This document shows, piece by piece, positions 46,986 through 60,631 of a stretch of 64,000 nucleotides of DNA; positions within the stretch are counted from its first letter, which is position 1; each line of letters begins with the position of its first letter. The position numbers and the translations under genes are program-made. A model generated the notes under the pieces. That model had not been told where the DNA came from. It saw only the letters and a program-made list of their open reading frames with translations, and did not search any database. Source of the DNA: Neckera pumila (Eukaryota; Streptophyta; Bryopsida; Hypnales; Neckeraceae); contig OZ018410.1 of assembly GCA_963969595.1 (NCBI GenBank), forward strand, positions 25,548,913-25,612,912. The letters are read 5' to 3'.

Positions 46986-49900
46986 GCCTGCTACCGCTTC
47001 AGGTGAAAAGAAAAACCCTGGATAGCATAACATTGCTAATCACTGGATTCCTCTACCCCCCAGTTGGAGGTATCATTCCTTCCTACATATCAGGGGGCAA
47101 GAGGTTTAGTTATATCACAAGAGATCTCATTGGCGACTTTAATAGTGATTTCACTGTTGAATGTGAGCCTTGGCCCATCTCAAGTGTCCATGTGGATCTC
47201 AAGCCTCCATTTTTTCAGTTTCAAGAAGTTTCTAAGCTGTAGAGGGGTCCTCTTCTCTGGAAACAAAAGGGAATCCCCTAGGCTTGGTTAACAATGTTAT
47301 GAGGAACTGACCTGCACGGTGAGCTGGGGGAGACAAAGTTGCACCAATGACAAAGGAGAGGCGACGTTAAAAAAGCTACAATATTTTCACCGGGCCCCCA
47401 CCTGACGTGAAAAATGACGGGGGAAAAATTACCCGGCAGTGGCGCTAGCGCTGGTGGGGCTCAAACCCGCCAGGGCCAGATCTGCCTGCGCCAGGCCCAA
47501 CTCCGCTGGCACCCGCCGGCACCCGCCAAGAAAACTTGGCATGTACGTGACTAACATTTCCTTTCCGACTAGCATCCATTTCCATAGCGAGGGGTGGTCT
47601 ATTTCCAAAGCATACGGTGATCTATTTTGGAGCATAAATGAGTTAAGTTGCTATTTTTGGGTGGATGCTTTGTGTATTATTACAATAGTGTAGTGTCCTG
47701 GCATAGTCACAGTGGTCTAAATCTGGAGGGAACATCCACCATTTACTGCATGGTGGTGTTGTTAGTGTGAAAAAACAAACACTGTTAATACTTATTTTCT
47801 AACCTGGTTCATTTGTGGTCTTCTTCATTCATTATGTGGGGGTTGAAAATGGATTGTTGATCTCTCAATGTACGATGATTTCTTAGAAGTGTCAGTAGAT
47901 ATGCAGTTAAAGATGAGTGGCAATTGATATTGAGCCAAGTCATGCTTGTATTGAACCTTCTAATTGAAGGTCAATTAAATGCATTGGAAGAGATGCATTT
48001 TTGTTGTTGGTAACCAGGGATCATTCAAGCTCACCGTTTTAGTGTGCTCAACTTAATTTTTATCACTTGCGCTGTGAAGTTTCAAGCATATCCTATTTAT
48101 GCATTTGCATTTGATTTACACTTGGTGTGTCACTGGCTTCTGTCATTGATGTTTGAGCTCTAGAAGCTCTTGTTGTTGCATGTTATATTAATCCATTGAC
48201 AAATTGTTAATAGATTTCTTGCGGTCATTGCGAAACCATTGCAAAAACTATTACAATCTCGACCTCCTGGTCTTCTGAATTTTTTGATGGTCCTAACTGG
48301 GTGAGTTGGTCAATTCTTTCGAGTATGAATGATCATTACTTCTTGTTTTGAGGTTTAGACCGGATCGAGATCTCATATGCCTGTTTTCATCGTATCAATC
48401 ATTTACTTCTCGAAGTGAACTGGCTGACTCACAACTAAAATAGTTCTCCTCTTGCGTAAACCACTCCTGGTTCCCATCCCGTTCTATCGGCGGGAAGCTT
48501 CTGTGCTGTAATCCCCTATTACACGAGCAAAATCATGTAATCGGGGATTACGGATTTTTCATCCGGCTCATCGTTTCATCCAATTTTATCTCCTCTTTCA
48601 ATCGTGATTTACGTCAGGCAATACCCTTATCGTCGGGCATTGCACCAAATAATTGGCCCTCCTCGTCGGGCTCCGCCTTCCTTGTCAGACAATTATTTGG
48701 CACAATGGCCTCCTTTGCGGGCATTGCCCTATACATTTAGCCATTCATTGTTCCAAAGGAAGGTCGGTTATTTCAGATTCGAGGTTTCCAGACTCAGCAG
48801 ATATTGTAAAGTTTATGGACTGGGATGCAGATCCCTTCCCTTGTACAACAATAAGTTTTGCATCTACAGTATGACGTAAGGAAAGTGAGCTTATTGTGGG
48901 CAAAATTATATGGAGTATTAGTGGCGTACATTTCAGAACTTGAATGTACACCACCATGACAATTTTGTCCATCGTGGGCTTGCTCCCATTTGTGACTACA
49001 ATGGGCTCAATTATCTTCTCTTCAACTCCATCTTGATTGAAAGTATTTGGATGTAACTTGTTCTGCTATTTGGATGATATCTTTTTAACCGTATACCGAC
49101 GGTAGCAGAGCCCAAAAGTGGCTCAGAGTAGTCAAACAATTCATTTTCACATTGAAAATGGATGCTTCATCCAAATTTTTCTGGTATGTGCATCTTCATC
49201 CTGGTATGACTACCTGCATTTTGGTATATGCATGTACTTGAGTTAAATACTAGCCATTTTAGTTTCTTTGAATTATATACATGATACTGTTTAAGATAAT
49301 GGTGTTTATAGTGGCAATGTTTGCATTTAGTGACTCTTTTTGCATTTGAGCAAAATTATCCAAATGAAGCGTCCCAAGTTTAGTTTCTAGCCCACTTGAA
49401 AGATTTCAAAAATTCCTTCAAAATGAACATCCTTTTGCCATTTGGAGTTGAGAGTCTGTAATCAGGTTCCCAAATTTAGAATGACTCAAAAGTTTGGTTT
49501 TCACTATAGCATTGTAGATCAAAATACACACTTATGGAGAAAGTTCTAGACTCATTACTTAAGCACATTTCGTATTTGGATATGAATTTTCTTCACGTTT
49601 TCTTCCAAAAATTCACAGTAATTTCAAAATATCACAAAAATATCTAAAAATATCACATACAAGACATCTGCTTTCATCTAAAGGCAAAATGAAGCATACA
49701 GAGTGGAGGATTTTGAGGCTTAAGTACATGCTCATAGGCCCTGTCCTAACATGGTTAACGGACTAGCCAAGAGTTCCAAATGCCAACAAGCATTCCCTCC
49801 TGCAGGGTGTCACGCGTATTGGAGTTTCCATTGATCAAACATGGGCTGCAGGTTCTAGGCAGCCCCAGTTTACACTACCAAGGCACAAAGTGCAGGTGCA

Positions 49901-50059
49901 CGAGGGTTTATCAATCAGCTACTATACAATGTCGATGGGCGTAGTATACAAGAAAGGATCCTAAGCAAAAGTGTTTCATTCCCCGGCTCTCAGTCCAAGG
50001 ATGCTTGGAGATTAACACAAGCTACCCAAAGTGACGATTAAGAAAGGCCACAACTCGCG
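46986..50059. other. Intergenic DNA between the hypothetical gene and CENP-C
   Basis: No gene is recognised. About 47,380-47,540 is GC-rich with a small tandem repeat (ggcacccgcc twice). An acidic open stretch around 48,790-48,870 (FMDWDADPFPCTTISFAS) lies between a plausible acceptor and a donor and could be an exon, but I could not connect it to anything. Confidence 0.35.
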
Positions 50060-53000
50060 TCATTGTGCTGCTAACCGAAGCAATTCATTGTGTTCATCGG
50101 ACACAAAGGAATCCACTTTGAATTTCTGAGGGGCCGCTTTGTTCTTCCTATCTCCTGTTTGCGGTCTAGGCCACACAGGATCTGGGGACAGATGTTTGAT
50201 TCCAATCAAGGTGTTCAAAGCTGGCACAACAAACAATAAGAACAACATGAGTACGAGATCCTAATTCAAAACGCCCTTGGATTCATCGGCGGGCCTCAGA
50301 AAAGCCGAGGAGACTACTGCTGACAACATATGTGTAGCTTTCTCAAATACGTGGTATAGGGAAAGTAGGGACGCCAAATAGAACAGAAAAGTAACCATGG
50401 AGACATCATGAAGTAGGAAAGTCTCTTACTGGAGTGCACACGGCCATAAAGCATTCTCTCTCCCCTCCACCAATCCAAAGGTTTTGATCTTATACGTGTG
50501 CTCTGTCGCTTTCCATTTGACCATTTCGAACCAGCATCTGCACATGAAAACCAAGCTTACTACTTCAGGTCTTGTGGTTACAAAAGACCATTTGCAAGGA
50601 GCTGATGATAGATTGAATGACAGTATTACAGTGCAGTCTGTCGAGACCGCTGCCCAGTTAAAGTCACAATCTTACCCAAAGGACTATCTACTTTGTTAGT
50701 CTTCGTACTCTTTCTTGATCGCTTCGTCTTGCTTTGTTTCCGCACAGGGGTACATTCATCTTGTGACTGGGATACAGATTGGTTCGCATCTTTTCCAGGG
50801 GTGATCTGCAAATAACAAACCATTTAAAAGACCAAAATGTCATTACACAATTCACTAACGACCCATCAGCTATAGCTCATTCAACTCCAAGGGCCTCTGG
50901 GTCTCAATGAACTAGAAAGTATTTTCTTACACTGAAACCAGTGTATTTGCATGCACTGTGTTGATTAGAATTAGGAAATCAGAACATGCGTGGCAATGAC
51001 TGCAGTGTCAGCCGCGACATTCAGAAACCAAATCCACAGACAGCAAATTTCTGATCAATAAGAAATTCAGCCTTCATCAAATACAGCTTGAAAGTGTAAT
51101 TACCCTCTCTTTGATTAAGCTGGGATGTCCATCTTTTCCGGCAGGAGAGTTGCCGTTATGGTTAACCTTCGAAACATCTTCACCTGGACCCACATTCACA
51201 ATGCATTAAATAAAATGACTCTTGATGGAAAATTACAGCATGATGCCAGAGGACATCCACTTCATAACCTGAGATCTTGGACTTCCACATGAATAATGTC
51301 TATAGAGGATGAAAACAAGCTGATCAACATTCATCCTCTTTAGAAAACGCCAGATGTTTCTCAAGTAACATAATCAGATGGTAAAGTATACACATCAATT
51401 TTAAGTGAGCAAGGACAGAGTCGATACCATTGATATTTAGCCTTTCCACACGTGACTCGTCCACAACTGGTGTCACCTGGGAAATAACAACATAACTGTC
51501 AAAACCATCGACTATACATTACGATTAGGTGAATGGGATGTAGCTCATTAGATTCGCATGCAGACTGAAGTCCAGTATACGAATCTTATCTATCCTGAGC
51601 TGTACTTATGCAAGAAAAAACTGTGTTTCATGCACAGGAAAATCACCTGCAAAGAGCTCACAAACTGATCAATATGCTCCTCCTCTAGATGGGTTAATGA
51701 GTACTCCACAGCGGGGTCAATAATTGCCGCCACGGGATTGTTATCTGACAAACACGTGAGGCGAGACAAATTAGTACAAAATTCACCAGGTTCAGAGACG
51801 ACCAACAGAAGTATATACACCACTTTGATAAAGAAAAAAATTCCTCCTCTGTTAAAACCCTGGAAAATCACAGAAAAAAGGACTGCGATTTTATTCTGCC
51901 GTAAACCTCTCAGGACGCGAATGAAACCACCATATGAAGAACATAAGAGATACTCCTCAACACAATGGTATAGGTATCGTCTAAGGCTATCTAACAATAG
52001 CTGAAGTGAAAAAACGAATGCAGAGATAGAGCCCTTCAGCTATGGTATTTTTTTTGAGCAAAATAAAACCCTCAAGAAGTTGAAGGCGATCACTGAAAAT
52101 GCAATCAATGAGGACGTGCATACAAACACGGGTTACCTTTTAAGGATGTCAAACTTAGAGAGAGCACATCCTCGTCAAGCGGCACATCTTCCTGTGGACA
52201 TTCTTTCAAGGCACTAGTTCCTTCCTGGTCATTGTAGGCACTAGATGCTCCCGTTTGGATGATCTGAGTCGTGTCATTACTTATACCATCAATATCATCA
52301 TTTATGTCATCGATATCATTTTCGTAATCCATTACTCCTGCGTTTCACACAATCGAAGGTTAAGATACATCAATTAAATGATGTGGATGTGCAGATAAAG
52401 TACAAAAGGGGAAGCCAAGTTGCATAGGCTTTGTGGGGTATATACAACTGACAACAGAGGCTACAGGATAGAAACGGTGTAAATAGGTAACGCAGATAAC
52501 GTGTACACAGATGTCTTACCGTCGGAACCGTCACTACTTACAGCCTCCTCTTCAGCATTTAAAGGCCCTTCTTCATCGTGCGTTAATGTCTTCCAATCTA
52601 GACCGTCACTACTGACCGCCTCCTCTCCAGCATTTAGAAGCACTTCTTCATCGTGCGCTAATGTCTTCCAATCTAGACCGTCACTACTGACCGCCTCCTC
52701 TTCAGTGTTTGGTTGCACATAAGCCTCAGTGGTTCTCTGCAATAACTGCCAGAAGAAGCACATCAGAGGATGAGAGACGCAAGGTATAATGGGCCAAACC
52801 CATGTTTCTTATGTCTCAACACAGTACGAAGAGCAATTGCTTCCTGGACAGATAGAAACTACAAATTGCATCACCAAACTTTAAAGCATAGGTCCCTCAA
52901 AAACTATTCTTGAACAATTTAAGAATTCTACATCTTAGTTGGTTATAACACGTGCACATTGCAGCTAAAGGTTGCACACAAGCTTCCACTACAAAATCTT

Positions 53001-56000
53001 TTCATGATCAACATCGGAAGTACTAGTCCAGTCAGAGTTGTAGAAAACAAAGCCGCCTAAGTATTTGAATACTTAAGCTCTATGAACCCCGCACTTCGGA
53101 AGATTGGAAAACAATCAGGAGTAAAGGCTCACCTGCTCGCTTGGGAAACTTGTTGTAGGGGCCAGAGACGTGGCCTCAGTGAAAGTAGATTCAACTTTCC
53201 ATGATTTTTTGCTTCTAGCTAGGACATCCGAGAAAACAGAAGGGGAGGTGCAGAATTGCAGCCACCTTCGGCTAAGGTCCTCACCACTCATCTTTCCAAA
53301 AGGATTTCCCAAATACAGGCAGAGGTCCCGCGGAGGGGTTGGGGACATTCCAGTTGTATCAAAGGAGGCCTGTAATAAAGGAGTAGCTGTCACAGACTCG
53401 ACTCTCCTGAGGAGTTCGGCTGCTTGTGAAGATGGGGATTCAAGCGAGCTTTCGGATGGTTTCTCATGTAAACTACCCATACATTGTGCAGATAAGTCAA
53501 TAGGACGCACAGGGCTTTGATCTGGCCAGGATGACCAGCTGCTTCTTAAGGTCGCTTTGCTGTCCCTCCAAGTTTGCATTTCCCGTTCATTCTCTATCAA
53601 TGCAATGTGCATTTCATCCTCATTGGCAGTAGCTTGATCAGTACAAGTTAAGAATCCACCGTCAACTATCTGAACACCCTCCGCCTGTCCACTCTGGTCT
53701 TTTCCTGAAGGAGGCAAACTGGTTGATTGGAACTCCCCCTCATAGGCCTCCATAAGGTTCTTAGCTGGTCCATTCATGTCCAACTGACTGGAATTGAGAG
53801 AAGACAACGACATGCTAACATTGAGTTGGGCGGGATTTCTCAACACGTCATTAGCAGAACGTGGCACCTGGGCGGCTGATCGAAATGAGGAGTGGACAAG
53901 GCTTTCTAGCCACGGGGTACGCCAGTTCCTGCAGTCCTCCTCGATCTCCCGTCTTCTGCGACTGGGATCCAGCTCTACTGACCAGACTAGAACATTGTTC
54001 ACAGTTTGTTCAAGTTGTGACTCAACTGTTTCATCAGAGAACACACATGGAGCATACAGTATCAAAAAGACAGGTAACTCTCTAAATCTCTGGAAACAAC
54101 ATGAACAGGAGATTCAGCATCTCGGAAAGAAAACGCCACAATGCAGACAATCGCGACAGAGGAAGACGACTAATATAGCATTGATCTGACATAATATCAA
54201 AGAGCACGCATAGAAAAAGCACTTCCAAGTACGGCAACATAAGCTCACTGAATAAGTACTGACTGGACTGCCTTCTTGCTCGCAATTGTATATCCAAATT
54301 CTCCCAAGCATGACATACCTTCACTGTAAATACTCAGCTATACCGCTTACCAAGTACGAAGCAATTTACATGTAGCGTCACAACGATTAGAATGTTGTAC
54401 TCACCTTCTTCAGGGATTTGCTGGGGACTGTCTAAGTCTTGGTTTTTGCAACCAGAAAATTTGTGCCCTACTGGAGTCAGTTGCTTGATAGCTGATGGAC
54501 AACATAGGTAAATGAATGTCAAGCACGGTGATAAACAATTAAAGTTTCAAGCTCACTCACTGCACTCTGTAATATTGATTGAATACGATCGCAGAAGAAG
54601 GTTGTCAAGAGCAAATAAGCAAACAACCAAGTATCAACCCAGGTAGCATCTGAACCAGCACCCACTTCAAAGATACACTAAAACTTTGCGACTGCCACAT
54701 AGATCCGGATTTCCATAACGAACAGCCAAGACGATCAACTACAATACTTTAGAAGACGGTCAGATTTTTGACCGTCTAGAAGCAGCAATAAGCGTATCCA
54801 AGAGTCAGTTCCAGTTACCTCTATCAGCATCACTTGATTCGGGTGAAACTCCAAGCTCCAAAATGACAGGCGTGGGCTTCGGGACGGGTTCCTCCTGGTC
54901 CACCCTAAGCTGAGGCGTGGTTAACTCTACATTTGCAATTTCGTCTTCAATTTCAAGCCCACCAATCCTCGGGCTTAACAGTCCCCGGTCCTGACAATTG
55001 AAATGATCAGGCGGCAGCTCACAAACATTTGCTTGCTCTTCCACATGAACCTTGCCTGTGATGCAGATGTTGCAGTATGAGAAAATCTGATCGTAGCATC
55101 ACGGCTTAAAGAATAGTATGGAAAGAAATCATGGTTATATAACATTTATAAAGAATAAAATGAAGAAGCTGTTGTCTTAAATTTCTGCACCAGCTGGAAC
55201 ATGGTTGATCTTTCAAAATAAGGATCACGTGCCTGTCTCATACGTCTCACTGACTTCAGTGGAAACAAGAAGCTCCTCACGCTCTCGGTGCTCTTCCTCT
55301 TGCATCTCTTCCGTGAGATCATATTTGTGCATCTCCATGTCGAGTTCATGTCTATGCAGTTCCTCCTCCAGATCCTCTTTGTCCATCTTCCTGAACAACT
55401 GCTCAATATCCTCAAGCTCACTCGTATCAAGTGAGCACTGGGTATACACTCTCCTACCTCCACCACGCTGCCATCTTCGTGGTTGAATTTCTAAAGGTGT
55501 TCTTGCGCCAGATTCTTGCTGATTAGCAGCCTCCACTAGTGGAGCTGCAGGTGGTGCTCTCGACATTGCGGTGAACATATCTGGGAGTCCACAATAAAGC
55601 ACAAACATGTGAGCATCCTCATGGTCGTGAAGCTCGTAAACCTAAAGAGGTGTACATGTTGACTGTCAGGTGAGAATGCCGAAATTCAGAAGCCGGACCT
55701 TTCACTCGAGCGAGTAGAAACGAAGCCAGAACCATGGGTAAGAAAAGAGAAGAATGCCATCTAACTTACATGTAGAGTACTCTGAAAAATAAATTATGAA
55801 CTTTTCAGCAGGAAGTATACGCTTTATAAAGTAATCTAGGTAAAAGCTTTAAATTTCAGCTCAATGTAAGCTTATACTTTACACGCGCATACTAAGCTTA
55901 CAGCGAAGTAAGAGTTAGAAAGCAGCATACCCTTGGCGCGAGCTTGAAAGGCTGCAATACTCTCCAGGGCGTAATATTTCGATTTCTGCTGAACTGATAC

Positions 56001-56895
56001 TATTGAAGCAGCCTGCTCTCCTGCACCCCCTGGCAAGAGCGTCCTGCATTCCCCTAACGTAGCATTCTTGGACCGCGCTGGCGGCGGAGCCTTTCCCGTG
56101 GTCTTCAAATCAGTTGCAAATTGTTTTGGTTCAAAGCTTACAGAGTCCACGGCGTCCTCAAAAACTACAAAGGATCTCCTCTTCTCTCCATCAGACCTGT
56201 ATGTGACGATTTCAAAGGCTCTCAGACGAAAGCATTGAGAAAGGAAAAAACAAGTCTACTGACAACCGAAATTTTCAATCCCTCCGGCCCTACGTATGCT
56301 CGTTTACATTACCCTATGTCCGCTGTCAAGTCATTTATTATTTCATCTCCGTAATAAAGCCGCAACGACGCTATTTCCGTGCAAATAATCCAAATACTCT
56401 TGTGCAGTCTCACAAAGACCATTTCACCTGCTTCTTAGCAAGTCTAGAATTCTGCACTCTGAATGAGCACCTCTCCAAACCATTGACAGAGTCGCTTGAA
56501 ATGACCAGCAAAGAAGAGTGGTAGGAATTCGCGACTCCAGTCGAAACTGCGCATGTGCACCGCACAGCTTCCACTACTAGCAACTCGCAGCAGAAATAAC
56601 GAGAAATACCGAAAAATGCAGTACCGTAATCATACCTGGAGTCGAATTCGAACGGACTGCCATCAAAACGAAGAGGACGATGCACAAGTATACGGCCCCG
56701 CCCAGCGCCTCCTTGTCTCTTGAACCGATTCGCAATCGCCCTCAGGTACTCCGCATGCGAGTTCGACCCGCTAATGCTTAATCTCCGTCCTCCGCTCCTC
56801 CTCCTCTCTCCCTCTCTCTCTTTCTTCCCATCACCCCGCCCCGGCGTATTCTCCTTATCGTCATTCACCACCAACCCCGCCATTCCGCCCCTCAT
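50060..56895 (-). CDS. CENPC: Centromere protein C, CENP-C (15 exons, ~1,070 aa)
   Basis: CENP-C is the inner-kinetochore protein that binds CENH3 nucleosomes and connects centromeric chromatin to the outer kinetochore. Exons, 5' to 3' on the minus strand, are 56,895-56,636, 56,196-55,931, 55,580-55,233, 55,055-54,819, 54,491-54,405, 54,323-54,319, 54,089-53,133, 52,745-52,520, 52,337-52,137, 51,744-51,647, 51,476-51,428, 51,183-51,104, 50,805-50,676, 50,537-50,430 and 50,220-50,060. Their sum is 3,213 nt, all in phase. The diagnostic CENP-C motif is at residues ~992-1016 ([18 protein letters not shown], then MLYGRVH). The plant C-terminal block IGIKHLSP and [18 protein letters not shown] follow. 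Exon 8 holds tandem 25-aa acidic repeats; exon 6 is a 5-nt microexon; intron 3 begins with GC. The start could also be the Met four residues later ([14 protein letters not shown]). The protein is longer than Arabidopsis CENP-C (705 aa). The N-terminal half has no motif that I recognise, so its exons rest on splice phase only. Confidence 0.88.
52520..52706 (-). repeat. 75-bp coding tandem repeat in CENP-C exon 8
   Basis: There are two full copies and a partial third of a 25-residue unit ([22 protein letters not shown]). Nucleotide identity between copies is nearly complete, which points to recent duplication. Each unit supplies an acidic, serine-containing patch. Confidence 0.9.
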
Positions 56896-57500
56896 CTCCT
56901 CTCCCCCTCACATACCAACGAACTCTCTGTCACGAACCCTAATCTCAACTCCAACCATCGTAGAATGCATCCCTCCTGACTCCCTCATCTCCAGCACTAC
57001 TGCAGTAGCGCTTTCCCATTGATAGCGCCCGTCGTCAAAATCACGAATAAAAGTCACAGTAATTCAAAGAGAGCATCGTCCGAATGAGAGAAACCTAAGA
57101 TGAGTTCAGGATGAGCAAGATTCGTTGTTGTTTTTTGCGGATTGCGGGCTACGATTCTACTGATGATCTCCAACAGAGCGTATGCGTCGATTTGACAAAA
57201 AAAACAATAGGAAAATGGAAAGGGGTGTGGGAGACGAGGAGCAGCAGAAGGAGCTCCGGACGAGGCGGGTTTGAATGGGCTGTTTTGGGCGGGCATTGGG
57301 ACCGTTGGAGACCGCCTATTCTGTCGCTGTGCCAGCGCACCGCTTTAGTCTGACAGGGACAGGGTCGGGCGATGAGTTGGAAATCGTCGTGGCAAATCCG
57401 ACGGTGAACAGGGGTCTTTCAGTTGCCAGATCACTCATTTGGCGATCACATTACCCTCCTTACCCGCAAAGGACGGAGCCTATGACCGTGTAGTCAGCTC
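56896..57500 (-). promoter_or_regulatory. CENP-C upstream region
   Basis: This is the most GC- and CpG-rich DNA of the window. It is the probable 5' UTR and promoter of CENP-C, with several upstream ATGs on the minus strand. The plus-strand open frame at 57,111-57,353 has no recognisable domain. TTTGGCGA at 57,438-57,445 resembles an E2F site, which alone proves nothing. Confidence 0.4.
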
Positions 57501-60393
57501 CATTTCTTTGCTATTTACGAGTGAGTTTTTTTGGTTTTATTTTACAGAGATGAAATCACATGTGTTGTAATATATGCTGTAAAATTTTAGTGAATTTTTT
57601 GTGAAAATTTTAAATTATTTACGTTTTCAAAGAGAAAATGAAGAAATATCATATTAATATAAATCAAGCTCAAAAAATGTAAAAATTTTAGAATAGAAGT
57701 AGTAATGTAGAACATTTTAGTGTAAGAAAATTTCCATGTCACTTCATATTTAGAAACATGGTTCTAGATCCTTAACTTCAAACTTCATTGAAATACTTGG
57801 TTTTAGGAATTTTTCAAATCTTCCAAAAGGTGTAGAAATTGCACTTCAGAATCTTCATTTTGTTAGTTTTGCTAAAAACTAAAAGAAATTGTTTTGAATG
57901 TCAAAATCAAGTTTTAAGGAAAAAATACTCAAACTTTTGAACTACACTAGATAGAGTACCATTTTTTTATGAACTACCCCATATAAAATCAAAAAGCAAC
58001 TAGAATGTTTTGAATTTAAATCAATCTTGTGGATATATTAGCATCACTAAAATTGTTCACAAAAGATTAGATGAACATCATCCATTCTTCGATATACACA
58101 AAGCTTGTTTAACCATCTAAAAGACATAAAATTGGTATCCTCCTAAGATTAATCTTGAAAAGACACCAACCTATAATTGAAGTATTTTACCAAAAATGAT
58201 ATGATTTATGAACACTATAAGAGTATTCTTCATCTCTATAGTCATTAGATGACATTGGAGGGCATTGGAGGGCCGTTTTAGGCCCATGTCTAATATTGGC
58301 CCAATTTTGCAAATGGTCGGTACAATCTTTCAAAAAAAATTCAAAAAAAAATTCAAAATAAAAAAATAAAAAATTTCCAAACATCATTTTAAGCAAATTT
58401 TTTTTCCAAAAATGACGTGGCATGGTGTTGGCCACATCAGCCAGTTGCTTCTCCTGTGGTCCCACAGTCTATAATGCAGGGGAACTTGCAGTCTCGTAGA
58501 AGCCTTAAATTTCATCTAATGAGTTTTTTAACCCATAGGTGTATTTTTCATTCTTTTATAATGCCATTGCTAGAAGTCTTTACAAATACAATAAGATTGA
58601 CATTTTATAATGATTTGTCCCATTAGATTTTGATATAATTAAGTCACAATTGATTTTATAGCAACCCACCTTATTACATTGATTTGCCCTATTAATTAAG
58701 AAGGACAAGGGGATTAGCATCACCTAGAAAATTTGTGTTACTACAGAATTTTATTGTTATAGAAATTGTTATAATAACGTAATATTTTAACTCATCCTAA
58801 TTTAAATAGTATCACTAGTAAATTTAGGGAAAAATAGTATTACTCATACTATTAGGAAAAATAGTTGTGCGTAAAATAATTCAATTACCATGCCTATTAG
58901 TAATAATAATAACCTACATCTATTTAGGAATAATGCAAATATATATGTGGCATATTAATATAAAAGTTCACAGTGTTAGGTAAGTTAATAAACTATAGTT
59001 TGTATTATTTTCTTATTATCGCAAACAACTCAATTGTCATTCAACTTTCATCTCCATTTAATTGCTTTCTATTATATTTGTCTAACTATAAAAACAAATC
59101 ATCCCAATATTCTTGTGAATATTCACAACAAAAAGAGCCAAAGACGCCTCTAATAAGGACAATTTTTCAATCATTAGGCAAAAGATTCTTACATTATATA
59201 GATTTGAGGTAAAAAAATCTTCATAATCCATTGATTTTTGAATATCATAAGTACTATGTACAACCATATTTTAATCCATTTTGAATATCAAACTGCATTG
59301 ATATTTTGGGACATGATAAATTGTAATATAATCATATAGAATGGTAGATTTATGTTGCATAATTAATTGAATTGATAACATAATTGATAATCATAGCATG
59401 ATTATTCAAAAAATTAAGCACTAAAGTAGTTTGCTCTTAAAGCGACCATTTAAGCCTACCTAACTCATCATTGACAGTAATAGGTATTTTAAGAAGCTTG
59501 TCACTAATTCCTAGATAGAGGTTGCATTTAGAACAGGGACGCTTTTAGAACAAACTACCTTGGTTACATTTGTATTGGCTCCACATATAGTGAATGCACC
59601 CTACATTAATCTTTAAAGGTCCACGCATCCCAATAGTGGATTTGCCTTGGTCAACCTTGATTGTAACTTTCAATATAACCATTTTTGGTATTTGATTAAA
59701 ACTAAGAATATGGAATTTGACAAAATCTCTTTTGCTTAATCTTAAAAATTTGGAAAAATTGGAAAAATTAAAAAATTAATTGCAATTGCAAGCTCCATAT
59801 ATTAGAATCCAAATTACACAATATGCTATGTTTTTAATATATACATATAATTATATATTATATTGGATTTTTTAAGTAAATTATACAATTTTTTTTTATT
59901 ATAAACTTCATTTATGATAAAATTTCGTGTTATTACAAGTATATATTCTTGTTTATATTATAATTGATATAACTTTATTTTGACCTTTAATATTAAAAAA
60001 TCACAATAATTTGATTTTTCCATCAACTTTTTTGAAAAAAATAACATGAATAGAAAATACATTTTTCCAGCAACAAAAAAATATCAATATTTCTTACATC
60101 GATTGGATAAAAAGATAAATTTGCTTTTATAGCCAAATTTGACTTCAAGGTCTTTGATGTAGCTATTTTGAGTGTAAAAAATAAAATAACCAATTGACAG
60201 ATTTTTGTACGAATCTCCGTTTCTATGTCTAGCTCTTGAAAATAGTTCAAATAATTTGAATTCTTTATGCTATATTTACTTATTTATTTATAATTTTTGA
60301 AGAAAAAATGATTGGATTGGTATTTGAACACAATCTAATGTGCTAAATTCAACTCATATATGATGTTTGACTAGTTGCCAATGGATCTCGTCT
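57501..60393. other. AT-rich intergenic DNA
   Basis: There is no recognisable gene. A dispersed repeat copy lies at 59,430-59,550. TTAATCTTTAAAGGTCC at about 59,610 resembles a TTAA-family end without a partner. Confidence 0.45.
59430..59550. repeat. Dispersed repeat, second copy of the 26,710 block
   Basis: From ctcttaaagcgaccatttaa through ctcatcattgacagta to ctagatagaggttgca it parallels 26,714-26,820 in the same orientation. Confidence 0.6.
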
Positions 60394-60631
60394 TTAACCC
60401 TTGAATGTCAAACTGGTGACTGTAGAAATCATCCCTTTTGGTACTATATGACATCATCTATTTTGAAAAAAACAAAAGTGCTCACTAGAGGTCAAACCAC
60501 TATTCATAATCTCCCCTTTCCATACAAAATTCCAAGGATGAATAGTTGCACTTCTGTCCTACACAGATGGATTTCCTATCATTCACCGACCAAAATATAG
60601 TGATGGCGTCCTTTGTGGATTAAGGGGTTAA
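60394..60631. mobile_element. Short TTAA-flanked MITE (~220-240-bp family), reverse copy
   Basis: TTAA stands at both ends, with the right end GGATTAAGGGG. Its interior is the reverse complement of the copies at 22,671 and 42,943 (gatgaatagttgcactt, ggtactatat, catcccttttgg). It is non-coding. Confidence 0.65.

Noticed and set aside
47429..47700. GC-rich open frames on both strands
   Set aside because: Composition keeps them open; no domain and no splice-supported structure.
52501..52722. Plus-strand open frame with repeated serine-rich units
   Set aside because: It is the antisense of the CENP-C exon 8 repeat; the minus strand has splice-consistent coding and the plus strand does not.
53794..54189. 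Plus-strand open frames opposite the long CENP-C exon
   Set aside because: Shadow frames of exon 7 without any domain.
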